DNA of 64,000 nucleotides from Cacajao melanocephalus (lineage: Eukaryota > Chordata > Mammalia > Primates > Pitheciidae): NCBI GenBank assembly GCA_963573385.1, contig CAUYLG010026944.1:1-64000 (forward strand), read 5' to 3'. Shown piece after piece: positions 1 through 15,891 of this stretch (position 1 is the stretch's first letter; the number at the start of each line of letters is the position of its first letter). A program made the translations under genes and the position numbers. The notes under the pieces were generated by a model that was given only the letters and a program-made list of their open reading frames with translations, was not told where the DNA came from and did not search any database.

Positions 1-269
1 TGCCTTTAAAATACCCACTGAACCCATCCTCTGCTGCCCATCTCTGCCATCTGGTCTACCGACCGACTATGCAGGCATCAGCTCTCGCCTGCCTCCATCT
101 CCTCTGCTGGCAGACTCCTCTGCACAGTCCCCACCATTGCAATCCTTCAATATGCAAGTCAGATCTCCTAAGCATAAACCCAACTTACTCAGAACGAAAT
201 CCCAAGCCTTCAGCATGGTTTGGAGGCCACAGATACCCTGACACTCCCTCCACCTTTCTCCCCACTTCT

Positions 270-915
270 CACTCAGCATAATGCTCTTGAAGTTCATCCA
301 TGTGGTAGCACAATTCAGAAGTTCCTTCCTTTTTAAGGCTAAATATTCCATTGTATGGATAGACCACATTTTGTGTATCCATTCATCTGTCGATGGACAC
401 TGGAGTGGTTGATTTCACTTCTTGGCTATTGTAATTAATGCTGCTAAGAACATGGGTGTATAGATATCTCTTTAAGGTTCTGTATTCAGTTCTTTTGGGT
501 TTATACCCAGAAGTGGAATTGTTGGATCATGAGGTAATTCTGTTTCATTTTTTTTTTTTGAAAGAGTCTCGCTCTGCTGCCAACCTGGAGTACATGGCAC
601 GAACTCGGCTCACTGCAACCTCTGCCTTCTAGGTTGAGGCGATTCTCCTGCCTCAACCTCCCAAGTAGCTGGTACTGCAGGTGTGCGCCACTATGCCCAG
701 CTCATTTTTGTATTTTTAGTAGAGACAGGGTTTTACCATGTTGGTCAGGATGGCCTTGATCTCCTGACCTCGTGATCTGCCTGCCTCAGCCTCCCAAAGT
801 GGTGGGATTATAGGCATGAGCCACTGTGCCCAGCCTGTTTCATTTTTTGAGAAAATGAAACACCCTACTGTCCTCCACAGTAGCTGCACTATTTTAAATT
901 CCCACCCTGCACTTT
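270..915 (-). mobile_element. Old L1 3' portion, split by an Alu
   Basis: Antisense L1 ORF2 end, with the typical reverse reading of MEYLALKRKELL and the ATTTGGGTTGTTT-like downstream segment, seen at 285-548 and resuming at 837-915. The Alu at 549-836 sits in it and is flanked by the repeated target TGTTTCATTTTT. Confidence 0.8.
549..836 (-). mobile_element. Alu inserted in L1
   Basis: Full-length Alu reading from a T run to gagccactgtgcccagcc. Target site TGTTTCATTTTT is present on both sides. Confidence 0.93.
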
Positions 916-1029
916 TCTTTCCCCACCGATCTCCTTTTCCATCTTTCCATCCAGGCTTCCTATCAGGACTAAGGTACTTGAGACTAGGATGACTGCTCCT
1001 GCCCTGATTCTTCCTAAGACCTTGGCTAG

Positions 1030-1477
<448 letters not shown>

Positions 1478-1731
1478 TGCAGAACCTAAGAACCCACCTT
1501 TGACTTCATGAATCAAGAATTGCATTTGAACAAGGTTTGTGGGTAATTCTGGTGCATGGTGAGGTTTGACAAGTGCTGACCTTGTCAAACCTAGAGAGTT
1601 TCCCCAGCCTCAGGGGTTCCACCCGCAGAACGCAGACGGGCTCTGCAGTGAGCATTGCATAGTGCTTGGCTCAGTGTTTTCCTCGTCTTTCTAGTGTGCC
1701 TTCAGGTTTTGCAAAATCTGGAAACATATAA

Positions 1732-2127
<396 letters not shown>

Positions 2128-2519
2128 TGAGAGTGGAAGCAAGTGAGGTGAGAGGCAGCAGCAGGCCAGGCCCACACTTGGCAGAACAAGTCTGGAGAGA
2201 GCAGCCTGGTTGCAGCTCCCTGCTCTGTGCGCAGAGCCGAAGTCATGTCACGCCAGAGTCCACGGCCAGGCAGCAGTTTCCTGTTTCCCCCACCTTCTAC
2301 TATGGCACAGGGAGCAACCCCCCGGGGTGGAGTTGTTCCAGAAGTGGCTAAGCAGGGACCAGACTGCAACCTTGGATACAGCTACACTTATAGTTTGGAA
2401 ATCATGGAGGGAGGCACATCCTAGCACTCATCTACCGCAGTCTACCGGCCACGTGAGCAGAACCAATCCTGGGCCCTTTGGAGCAGAACCAATCCTAGGC
2501 CCTTTGGAGCAGAATCAGT

Positions 2520-2940
<421 letters not shown>

Positions 2941-3135
2941 TCAAACCTTCTCATCAAAAGCCTGCCTCTCCGGTCCCCAGTTCCGAATCTAGGATCTGCC
3001 TTTTTCCAGGGCGACGGAAATGAAAATGTTTACTCCACATAGGGGAAATTTCCATGCTTACTCTTGAAGTCATGGGGTTGCACTTTGGCTCTAAAGAAAA
3101 CCATCACATATCCACATATTTTGTCACACACATGC

Positions 3136-3328
3136 TTTTTTTTTTTCCCCCTTTCCCCCAGAGACAGAGTCTTGCTCTGTCACCAGGGTCTTGCTCTGTC
3201 ACCCAGGCTAAAAAGTGCAATAGCACAATCACAGCTCACTGCAGCCTTGAACTCCGGCACTCAAACAACCCTCTTGCCTCAGCCTCTCAAGGAGTTGAGG
3301 TAACAGGTGCCCGCCACCATGTCTGGCT
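3136..3328 (-). mobile_element. Truncated Alu with internal duplication
   Basis: Old J-type arm. The segment tcttgctctgtcacc occurs twice in tandem near 3,168-3,204. Confidence 0.85.
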
Positions 3329-3783
3329 TTGTTATACACAGAAATCAATAAATTGAGCATTCTTTTTGATTACTTTGAGTGGGAGAGGTAAATGCATTAA
3401 AATGGGCATTAAAGACAAAAGATATAATTGAACAAGTTCAGAGTTATGTCAACGTGGTGTGTTTCATCATAAATAAAGGCTGTCATTTTCTCCATGGGGA
3501 TGTGTGACATCTATAATATAAAACGTATTCACCATACGGAACATATATTCTTTTTCAGAAATGTGTTAAATACATAGAGCTAGCTTAGCCTGTATTTTAG
3601 GGTTAATCATTCTTTTTTTCATATTTTCTAATATTTATCCTCAATGCTTCCCTTAATCCTATTATGTGGTCATAAAACTCTCACAGTTTCTCCAAATGCT
3701 TCTCATTCATTTGCTTACCATATTGTAGCAGGCCATAATTCAAGTGAGAATGCGTGGAACCTGGCATCTCAATCTTGCCTTAA

Positions 3784-4062
3784 GGTTGGATGCGGTGGCT
3801 CATGCCTGTAATTCTAGCACTTTGAGAGGCTGAGGCGGGAGCACTGCTTGAGGCCAGGAGTTTGAGACCAAATGAGGTCTTATCTCTACAAAAAAATAAA
3901 AAAACATTGTCTGTGTGTGGTGCTACACGCCTGTAATCCTAGCTACTGAGAGGCTAAGGTGGAAGGATGGCTTGAACCCAGGAGTTTGAGGCTGCAGTGA
4001 GCTATGATTGTACCACTCCAGCCTTGGGCAACAGAGTGAGATCCTATCTCTTTAAAAAAAAG
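3784..4062 (+). mobile_element. AluJ
   Basis: Diverged full-length Alu ending in an A run; directly followed by a second Alu. Confidence 0.9.
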
Positions 4063-4068
4063 TGGGGA

Positions 4069-4355
4069 GGGGTGGGTGCAGTGGCTCACACCTGTAATCC
4101 CAGCACTTTGGGAGGCCAAGATGGCTGGAGTTCAGGAGTTTGAGACCAGCCTGGCTGACATGGTGAAACCCTGTCTCTACTAGAAATGCACAAATTAGCC
4201 GGGCATGGTGGTGGGTGTCTGTAATCACAGCTACTCTGCAGGCTGAGTCAAGAGAATCACTTGAACCCGGGCGGCAGAGGTTGAAGTGGGCCAAGATCGT
4301 GCCATTGCACTCCAGCCTGGGTGACAGAGTGAGACCCTGTTTCAAAAAACAACAA
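4069..4355 (+). mobile_element. Alu
   Basis: Full-length, inserted in or beside the A tail of the preceding Alu. Confidence 0.92.
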
Positions 4356-4837
4356 AACTTTCAAAATAACTTTACTTAAATAATAGCTCAGACCTGAAGC
4401 CTTACCAATTTTATGTTGTTAATGGAATTATTTTCTCCAACAAGGGAAGGGGATCAGAATAGACAGTACAAACACACTAATAATTAACCCAGGACGGTTC
4501 CGGTGGAGAATCATTTGCACCTTTCTTGCCCCCAAGGTTCTACAGTTCATGAAGCGCTGCATTCTCACTTACCTGTCCTCTGAATTCAGTTGAGCATGGA
4601 TGAAGGCACAGCCCTGACGGCAGCGAAAGGGCAGCCACGCCGTACACCTGAAAAGGAGTCCTCAGCTTTGACGTATTTCTCATCTAATTGGTATGTTCTT
4701 TAGAAATGCTCACACATAAGCATTTTTTCCCAAATGGTGAAGCTCCGGAAGCCAGTCATTCTCTACCTCTTTAAAGCAGTGAGTGATGTTCCTCTGCTGC
4801 CCCCTCAAGGTTCTCAGTTTTCTCCAGAGAGACACTT

Positions 4838-5437
<600 letters not shown>

Positions 5438-6020
5438 GAGAGATACATTTTTTAATAACCAAAAAGGCCATCCAAAATAGAATATGAAAACCACACATAA
5501 GCTGCTCAGAATGCAAACTATTGATATTCTGAATTATGGAAAAAAAAAAAAACAACTAGTAATAAGACTTTCCACATACTGATTTGGTGAGGTAACAATT
5601 ACCTTCCCTGTAGCATAATTCAGCGACGATGAATCCTTAAAATATATATATAAAAAAACACACATTTTGCATGTATTTTCAGATAAAAGCAAAACTTTTG
5701 AATATTCTTAGGTTTTAAGATAATCATAGTATAAATCAGTCACCATAAATTCCATTTTATTATTTTACTGTGTACGCTATCAACCTATCTGTCACATTTT
5801 TGTTCTCAGATAAAAGAATTTAGTAGACACCATAGATGTTAATTTTTAGAAACTGCGAAACTCTCCTTTTTTAAGGGAATGGAGATGTAAGGTACAAGGG
5901 CTGGGCAGGCCCACTCTGGGCTCAGGACAGCACAAGGCGTCTGCCCGTGGTTCCCAGACCTTCTGCATTCCCGCCTGTGCTCAATGCTCCCAGCAATGAC
6001 GCCAAGGAGGCGTTTCCCTA

Positions 6021-6835
<815 letters not shown>

Positions 6836-7401
6836 TGGTGGAAGAGACAGCCGTACCCGCTGCAGCCCCTATAGTCCTCGTTAATGTCACCATTTCAGTT
6901 CATAGGTCAGCTGCCTCAAAGCCATTCACCTGTTTAGTGACAGCCCTGAGCCCTCCCTGCTCTTGGCTGTTTAGGGTGGCTGCAGGTAGGGGAAGTTGAG
7001 AGTGGCCCCCTAGCTACCTGGAACTTGCTTCCCTTCTGCCTTCCACCACTTGCTGCTGTCATTCTCCAAACAGGGAACGGGAGCGGCTGTGCTGCTGAAA
7101 GTTCTTTCCTCTTCATAGTGACAATTGCCCAAGCCCCTGCCACATGCTTCCTGTGGCCTGCGTGACAATGACAAGCCCCCATATTGACACTGACCCGTCC
7201 GCAGCCAGGGACATGACTAGAGGGGAGGGCCTGTGTTGGTTCTGGTTGCTGCCACCTGGTGCAACTTGTCACCACGTCTGGATCTGAGCTCACCTGTCTC
7301 TCTGGCAGAAAGAGGAATGTTTTGGCCTTCTTGTGTCCTACACACTTAGAAAGGGCCACATAGAACGTTCTAGAGCTAATCACCTTTACTCATAACAATT
7401 A

Positions 7402-7691
7402 TTTTTTTTTTAGATGGAGGTTTGCTCTTGTTGCCCAGGCTGGAGTGCAATGGTACAATCTTGGCTCACTGCAACCTCCGCCTCCCGGGTTCAAGTGATT
7501 CCTGCCTCAGCCTCCCGAGTAGCTGTGATTACAGGCATGTGCCACCACGCCCAGCTAATTTTGTATTTTTAGTAGAGACGGGGTTTCTCCATGTTGGCCA
7601 GGCTGGTCTCCAACTCCTGACCTCAGGTGATCTGCCTGCCTTGGCTTCCCAAAGTTCTGGGATTACAGGCTTGAGCCCCCCGCACCTGGCC
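7402..7691 (-). mobile_element. Alu
   Basis: Full-length reverse Alu from ttttttttttagatggag to gcacctggcc. Confidence 0.95.
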
Positions 7692-8009
7692 ACTCATGAA
7701 TATCTTCTTAACAGGGGGTCAGAGTGGGGCTGGGGATGAGGCTGAATCCAGGGCAGAAACCAGAACTTTCTTCCTCTAGTACCCATGCTTTGCTGCTGGG
7801 CAAACACCCACGCTCCCTCCCCCACTGTCTGGGTTCTGTGCCCACAGGGCCATCAGCATTTCTGCAGGGGCCTGAACTCCAGTTGTAAACAAATGGCAAA
7901 TTCCTTTTCTATGTCGCTTCCGAGACCCTGTTATAGGAGACATATTTAACTGATATTTTAGAGCTTCCTGTGATCTTTAAGAAGACTTGTCAGCTTTGAA
8001 CAACAAGAA

Positions 8010-8325
<316 letters not shown>

Positions 8326-8401
8326 AAAAATCAACTCACTGACCTTTTTTTGAAGTGTTTAAAGAGAAAATTTTAAATCATTACTAAAAATGAAAAACTG
8401 G

Positions 8402-8562
8402 TATTTGTTTTGGAGACAGAGTCTCACTCTGTCACCCAGGCTGTAGTGCATTGGTATAATTATAGCTCACTGCAGCCCGGAACCCCTGGGCTCAAGCAAT
8501 CCTCCCACCTCAGCCCCTCAAAGTGCTAGGACTGCAGGGACGAGCCACCGAGACCAACCCAT
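8402..8562 (-). mobile_element. Alu left arm, old
   Basis: Half-length reverse Alu, J or FLAM type. Confidence 0.85.
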
Positions 8563-9463
8563 TTGTCATAAATAGAAGGCAACCATAAAATAAATGTTAA
8601 AAACAGAGCAATGTTATTAAATTTTAAAAAACACGTGATCGTTACGATAATTTTTAAAAATATATACTTGAAAATATGCTCCTCAATGAGACTAGAGCTT
8701 CATCTGCTAAATTGTAATAAAGGAGACATAGCCCAATGCCACTTAGTTTAAGATGAAATTAGGTTCTCACTCAGTATGGTGATGCTATTTTTAACATTTT
8801 GATGATAACCAGCACTGAGCATACTAATTTATAGGTTGTCATTTATTAAAAAGGTCAAAAGATCTTTAACCTTCATCTTTAGCAGGGTTAAATTTTGAGA
8901 ATTCCCAGCTAAAATGATTTAACTTTTATTCTGAAAAGCCTCCTGAATATTTATAACCCTTGAACGATAGATAAGAATTGATCATCTTTCCTTCAGGGAG
9001 GACGTTTTAAAAAAAACCTCTTCAGATAATTTAGTTATGTTATAAATTTACCGTAAAGGCACCAATTTTTCAAAGATTTCTTTTGTAGTAGAGATATTTT
9101 AGAGGCAAAACATAAATGTCGTTAACCATTGTTGACTTATATAATGTCTGGCTAAAGAATCCAGCTGGGTTAACCAGGTGGTCAGGTGGTTTTTTAGAAT
9201 ATTCCCTACCCATCAGAAAGACATGTAAGCATTTCATTAATTTCCTTCCAGAAGAAGGTTATGAATTACATTAAGCAAAAAGGTTCTGTCAGGATAAAGT
9301 TTGTGGACAAGAGGAGGAAGCTGGGTGGAGACAGCTGAAGAGTAAGGGTGGGAAGAAACTTCACTGAATAATGTTTCATAAGTCTTCAATTTTGAACTAT
9401 GTACAGGTGGCCTATTATGTAAAAAAGTAAAACAATTAAAAAAAAAAAAGACACCACAAACCA

Positions 9464-9570
9464 GCCAGGCGTAGTGGCTCACACCTGTAATCCCAGCACT
9501 TTGGGAGGCCAAGGCAGGAGGATCTCTTGAGGCCAGCAGATTTAGAGTTGCCTGGGTAACAAAGTCATGG
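9464..9570 (+). mobile_element. Alu left-arm fragment
   Basis: cagccaggcgtagtggctcac to a point where it runs into GA-rich simple repeat. Confidence 0.85.
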
Positions 9571-9650
9571 GAGACAGAGAGTGAGAGAGACAGACAGACA
9601 GAGAGAGAGAGAGAAAGTGAGAGTGAAAGTGAGAGAGAGAGAGAGACAGA
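9570..9650 (+). repeat. GA-rich simple repeat
   Basis: Imperfect GAGA, CAGA and GAAAGT tracts grown from the end of the Alu arm. Confidence 0.9.
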
Positions 9651-9904
9651 AAATACCCCTATAGTTTATAATGTGAAAACAAAAGGAAGACATTTTCTCT
9701 ATACACCTCTGTCAGCAGATTTGAGAAATCTTTTCTCATCTGTTCTCAAGAGGTTACAATATTTCCCGCCAAAGTTTCAGATAAGTTTAGAAGCAGGAAG
9801 CTCAGATTTCCAGCAGGTTCTCAACCTTGCTTGGCTTTACCGAATGTTCAAATGACTGAGGGGCTGGTCCCCGGGGTCTGAGCATAGCTGTCACTGTAGC
9901 CGCA

Positions 9905-9990
9905 GCTAGTGCTGAGCAGGTGCTGTCCTGAGCACGTCAGTTACATCCTCATTTAATTTAATTCTCACCAGCACCCTCCACCACACACAC
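9905..9990 (-). repeat. MIR-like fragment
   Basis: gctagtgctgagcaggtgctgtcctgagcac followed by catcctcatttaatttaattctcacc, a reverse MIR pattern. Confidence 0.5.
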
Positions 9991-10939
9991 AGCAGAAGAA
10001 ACCAGAGGCACGCCCAGAAGACATTATTTACAAAGAATGCATTCTCGTCTATATCCCTCGCTTGCTGAAGTCGGTGTTGCTCGGATAGTGTGTTTGCAAG
10101 GGAAGCAGGCCCGAGGAAAACATTTGCCATAAAGCACAAGCAAGGATCAGGAAAAACAGCACCTTACCTAAGCCAAGGCAGCAGCTCTGGAAGCAGCAGA
10201 AAGTCTGGATGCAGGTTCCTTCATCCCGCAGAAGTCTGTTGGAGACTTTGGGAGGGAGAGGGTTTAAGTAATGAGTTGGATGACAGGGGATGTAATTAGT
10301 CCTGCTTCTGGGAATAGCCTCTTGGTATTTCCCATCGCATGGGCAAATTGCTGGGGGAAGGCAGCAGCTTTGGGCGAGTGGCCGCCCTGAAGGCCAGTGT
10401 GGGCCCCTCACTCACCGTGCTGCTGGAGTAACTGGACAGATGATTGTAGCTGAAGATACAGTCCCAAGCCTCTTGAGGATCTTATCCCAGGAGCAAGGGG
10501 CAATCCATTCTGTGAAACAGCCAACTTTGGGGCATCCTCAGATCCTCCACTAGGCCTGCCTTGGGATGCTTTGCCACTGTGGCTCGCGCCAGTCATTGCA
10601 CTCAAGACCTGACCGCAGTCAGCGCCTCTGCACATCGTCAGTCTCCACATTGCTGTTTCATATTTTTACTCTTCTTGAAATATCAGCTGTAATGTGAGCC
10701 TCTGTCTTCCGGCTGTTGACATTTGTACTAGTGGCAGCCTTTCCCCGTGAGAACCAATGGGAGAACACTCAAGATAGTGATGCGCTGTATTTTTCTTGAA
10801 ACACACCTGTCTTCTTTAACCCTTTAGTAATAAACTATAGATTTCTTTTTTTAATTAGAAAATGCAATAGGGCCCTAACTGTGCTTAAATATTTTCACTT
10901 TTAATATTTCCTATTCAAAAGGGGCTTTATTTCAATGGC

Positions 10940-11241
10940 TTTTTTTTTAAGACACTGTCTCACTCTATCACCCGGGCTGGAGTACAGTGACACAGTCATG
11001 GCTCACTGCACTTCAGACTCCCAGGCTCAAGCTATCTTCCCACCTCAGCCTCCCAAATAGCTGGGACTACACACCTGAACCACCACGCCTGGCTATTTTT
11101 TTTTTTTTTTTTTGTATTTTTAGTAGAGATGGGATTTCTCCATGTTGCCCAGGCTGGTCTTGAACTCCTGGGCTCAAGTGATCCACCTACCTCAGCTTCC
11201 CAAAGTGCTGGGATTATAGGTCAAGCCACTGCGCCTGGCCT
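10940..11241 (-). mobile_element. AluJ
   Basis: Reverse full-length old Alu with a long T run in its middle linker. Confidence 0.92.
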
Positions 11242-11324
11242 CAATGGCTAAATTCTTAAAACTAGATAAAACATGTCAGTTAATCCCTGAATCAGAGGTT
11301 TGAGAAAATCCAGCAGGGTGAGAT

Positions 11325-11346
11325 TAAGCAACAGCAGCAGCAGCAG
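11325..11346 (+). repeat. Short CAG repeat
   Basis: Five to six CAG units in unique sequence. Confidence 0.8.
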
Positions 11347-12110
11347 CACACTGCTAGGACCAAAACAGACACACCAAAAAGACCACACACCCCATTAGCT
11401 TTCTAGGAATCTGGATGAAACAAGACAGTAACTGCTTTGGGGGGTGGAGGCCAACTTTCTAAATGGCTACAAATAATTTGGCAGGTTCTTTCTTCATTGC
11501 CAACCCAATTGTCAGTTAGTTGAAAGGGGACTATCTTACAGCAATACTGACCCTAGGAAGCATCTGGGGTTGCATATAAGACAGTTTGGGAGACCAAACT
11601 TTCCTGTTTGCCTGTCTGGCTCCCTCACCTTCCAAGGGAGCATATATGGTGACCTGCCTGGTCACAAACGTCCCACTCTGGGTCACCTCTGTAGCAGCCC
11701 AAGAACACCCCCCAACTGGGAGTAGCAAGGCTGGAAAATGCCTCACCTGGGGAGGGATTTCTCAATGACCAGGAGCATGAGTATTTTTATCTCTGGTGTC
11801 GTTTGCTATGATGCCGAAATTGAGGCAGCTCGATGCACATCCTATTCGCAGTGTTAAGTGGATTTCTTCGATATCTTCATACTTACACCCAGTGCACCCT
11901 TTACTGTTCCTTACTTATGTGTCCCCTGTAGCTGAGACCATGTGTTTTACTCAGGCCCTTATCATGCAAGCCTAACATAGTTTTGGTCACAGCTTAGTAA
12001 AAGTAAATCAAATTCTTGGTTAGCAAATACTTCTATTTTCCATGGTTTGCACGTTTTATGCCATAGGTAACCAGTTTGAAAATGGTCAGAGTCAAAATGG
12101 AGTCACTAGG

Positions 12111-12403
12111 CTGGGCGCGGTGGCTCACACCTGTAATCCTGGCACTTTGGGAGGTCTAGGCAGATGGATTACCTGAGGTCGGGAGTTTGAGATCAGCCTG
12201 GCCAACATAGTGAAACCCTGTCTCTACTAAAAATACAAAAATTAGCTGGGTGTGGTGGCACGTGCCTATAATCTCAGCTATTAGGAGGGCTGAGACAGAA
12301 GGATCACTTGAACCTGGGAGGTGGAGGTTACAGGGAGCTGAGATTGTGCCACTGCACTCCAGACTGGGTGACAGAGCAAGACTCTGGGGAAAAAAAAAAA
12401 AAA

Positions 12404-12413
<10 letters not shown>
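12111..12413 (+). mobile_element. Alu
   Basis: Full-length with an A tail that runs into a GA repeat. Confidence 0.94.
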
Positions 12414-12434
<21 letters not shown>

Positions 12435-12436
12435 AA
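12413..12436 (+). repeat. GA repeat at Alu tail
   Basis: About eleven GA units after the A tail. Confidence 0.9.
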
Positions 12437-12715
12437 AGAGTCATAATGTGAAGAATACCTGGACAAACAGAGCTGGAAAAGGTCATAGAGAGAGGGTTCT
12501 CACATCTGTATGCATGATTAAGAAAGACCACAAAAATCACAGCCTTGCACAAAGGCCATTGCAACCCCACCAAAAAATACTTCTGCAAGCATATATCCAA
12601 CTGCCTGTCAATCGTGGACGGGCATCACCCTGGTTACCAACCTGTGCAGTCAGGGATAACTATCTCAAAACAACGATGTAATCCTCATGTCTTCCTTTAC
12701 AAACCGTTCTCTTCC

Positions 12716-12842
12716 CGCCTATAATCTCGGCACTTTGGGAAGCTGAAGCAGGAAGACTGCTTAAGCCCAGGAGTTCAAGACCAGTCTGGGTAGCATAGGG
12801 AGACTCCGTCATCACAAAAGTAAACAAAACCAAAATACTGCA
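12716..12842 (+). mobile_element. Alu left-arm fragment
   Basis: Starts within the left arm at cgcctataatctcggcac and ends at the middle A region. Confidence 0.8.
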
Positions 12843-13049
12843 CCCAAACCAAAAAAATTCCCAAAAACCTTTTTCTTCCTTGATCTCCCTGAATGCACTC
12901 TATGATGGCATGCACATTCCCATCACAATGCTCTACTCCCAAATAAACATCTTTTCTTTTCAGAGATGCTCTTTTAGGTTGACACTAGCAAAAACAAATG
13001 CTATCCAAATGTACTTCCATCTCTTCAAACATGTACTCAAAATAGCAAC

Positions 13050-13235
13050 TCTACAATGCTAGGCACTGCTCTAGGTGCTTTATACATGTATTAAGCCTTA
13101 CAAGCCTGTGTGGTAGCCCGTAACTTGGTTTTACATAACAGATGAAGGAGCTCTTACAAGGGGCCACAGTTAGCAAGCTGTGGGGGCAGGGAGTGTGACC
13201 CCAGGGCGCAAAGCTTTCCAGCTGTCCACTCCTGT
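13050..13235 (-). repeat. MIR
   Basis: Reverse MIR: aggcactgctctaggtgctttatacatgtattaag and later gttagcaagctg. Confidence 0.7.
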
Positions 13236-13624
13236 ACAATGGCCTCGACAGTGGTCTCATCCTACCTAGATGCCAGATTCATGTCAGCATGGGGGCAAAA
13301 GTCCCTGGGGACCTACAGTTCAGTATACAGAATAAACCAGCTCTTGCAGCAAAGTCTGTCTGAATGTCTTCTCCAGACAGGGACAAAGGGCTGATTTTTA
13401 GGGTGGAGCTCCAGATAAGACAATCAGCACTCAGGGCCATGTCTTAGGCAGATCAGGCATCTTCAAACACCAGAATCAATGTCAAGAAGGTAAAATTAGT
13501 CCACACACACCATGTTTATGGCACAACTTCACTGACTTTGCAGTTTCCCAATATTTTCCACAACTTTCTAGGCTTCCTCCCAATGCCAAGGCTGATTACA
13601 GAACTTGGGGGAAAAAAAAGGCTG

Positions 13625-14080
<456 letters not shown>

Positions 14081-14593
14081 TTTTTTAACTGATGCAGTGA
14101 TTTTATTCAGAGGTCAGCAACTACGGCCAGCTTGTCTTTGTCAAGTTTCACTGGGATACAGCCAAACCCATTTGTCTACTACGGTCCATGGCTTTTATGC
14201 TGCAATGGCTAAGCAGTTTGTGAGAGACTCCTATAGCTCGCAAACACAAACTTGTTCGGTGATGAGTGCTAAAATATTTACCATCTACAATTCAGAGAAC
14301 ACGTTTGCCAACCTCTGGTCTTAACCATATAGCACCATGATCTTTCAAGGTGTACCTTAAGATCACAGGAGCAAGTTGTCAGGCTGATTCAAACTCTTAC
14401 ATTTTCCTACCCATCTGTTAAAAAACTTCCAGGGAAATAGGGAAACTCATTTCTGATTCACAGCAAGTGGCACTATTCTGGTTTCCATTATAATCTGAAT
14501 GCTAGTCAAGAGGACAGAAATGATAATCAATCATCATGAAAGAACAAATTTCAGAATTACACTCTGCTGCCTTGGTGGAATTTTGAAAAATAA

Positions 14594-14658
14594 TTTTTGC
14601 AATGTTTTACAAAATTTTTTGCAATGTTTTACAAAATTTTGCAATGTTTTACAAAAAA
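14594..14658 (+). repeat. Three-copy 20-22 bp tandem repeat
   Basis: The unit gcaatgttttacaaaa starts at 14,599, 14,621 and 14,641, joined by T runs of slightly different length. Confidence 0.9.
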
Positions 14659-14775
14659 ATGTTGCACCACTTTTTAATTCATTTTGGAAGTGAATAATTT
14701 AGCTACAATTTATCTTTAAAATGTTTGTATTCATCCATTCAAATATAACAAATAATACATAGCAATAATTACACC

Positions 14776-15075
<300 letters not shown>

Positions 15076-15403
15076 AATAATCACACCAAATATTGTCATT
15101 GTCTGGCAGACACTGTAAGGATTACAGCTGTGTGGGAGAAAAAGGGTGCAAGTCTAGTGCAGGATGTTAGAATTAACCCCTGCTCCCCAACATCTCCCAT
15201 CACAAGTTCCAAGTGCCGGAAATACATATCCAAGCCCCCTCCCAAGTGTGACGTGCATACCTTGCGAGTCATTCACTTTCTTCTTTTAAAATAGTGGTAC
15301 CCATACTTTTAGGGCTAAGAAAGAAAATCTGCTTAAGAATAGCAAACATGCCAGGTTTTGGCTATAAATCTTCTGTGGCAAAGAAGGTTAAGAGAAGCAA
15401 AGT

Positions 15404-15694
15404 GACTTTTTTTGAGATGGAGTCTCACCCAGTTGCCCAGGCTGGAGTGCAGTGGCACAATCTCGATTCACTGCAACCTCCGCCTCCCAGGTTCAAGTCC
15501 TTCTCCTTGCCTCAGCCTCCCAAGTAACTGGGATTACAGGCTCCCGTCACCATGCCTGGCTACTTTTCTATTTTTAGTAGAGACAGGGTTTCACCAATGT
15601 TGGCCAGGCTGGTCTCAAACTCGATCTCAGGTGATCTGCTTGCCTCAGCCTCCCAAAGTGCTGGGATTACAGGCGTGAGTCACCGCACCTTGCC
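15404..15694 (-). mobile_element. Alu
   Basis: Full-length reverse copy, the last repeat before the Alu-free 3' UTR block. Confidence 0.94.
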
Positions 15695-15885
15695 CGCAAA
15701 GTGATTTCTGTGCAACATGGGAAACTGATGCAACAATTCTCCTAGGCAGAATGAAGCAGTTATTAAGTAAAACATTTAGCTAGCTCCTTAGCTTTGAAAG
15801 TTGCTTAAATAGGGAACCACTCAAAAGATTAGATCATAAAAACATAATGCCTGCAAGCCTGTAAGTTTGCCCCCCTCCCCGCTTA

Positions 15886-15891
15886 TTTATT
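15886..15891 (-). terminator. IPO5: Candidate distal poly(A) signal of IPO5
   Basis: AATAAA on the minus strand, followed by TAAG and a G-rich run (GGGGAGGGGGG), a plausible downstream element. A second AATAAA lies 30 bp upstream at 15,921-15,916. It ends the Alu-free block. Confidence 0.5.

Noticed and set aside
6934..7383. 149-codon minus-strand frame between two Alus
   Set aside because: No recognisable domain, no splice context and atypical composition; likely chance.
10049..10650. Two adjoining minus-strand frames of 120 and 80 codons
   Set aside because: No family resemblance and no splice-site chain linking them.
14594..14658. CRISPR-like array
   Set aside because: Three short AT-rich tandem units without unique spacers in a primate genome.
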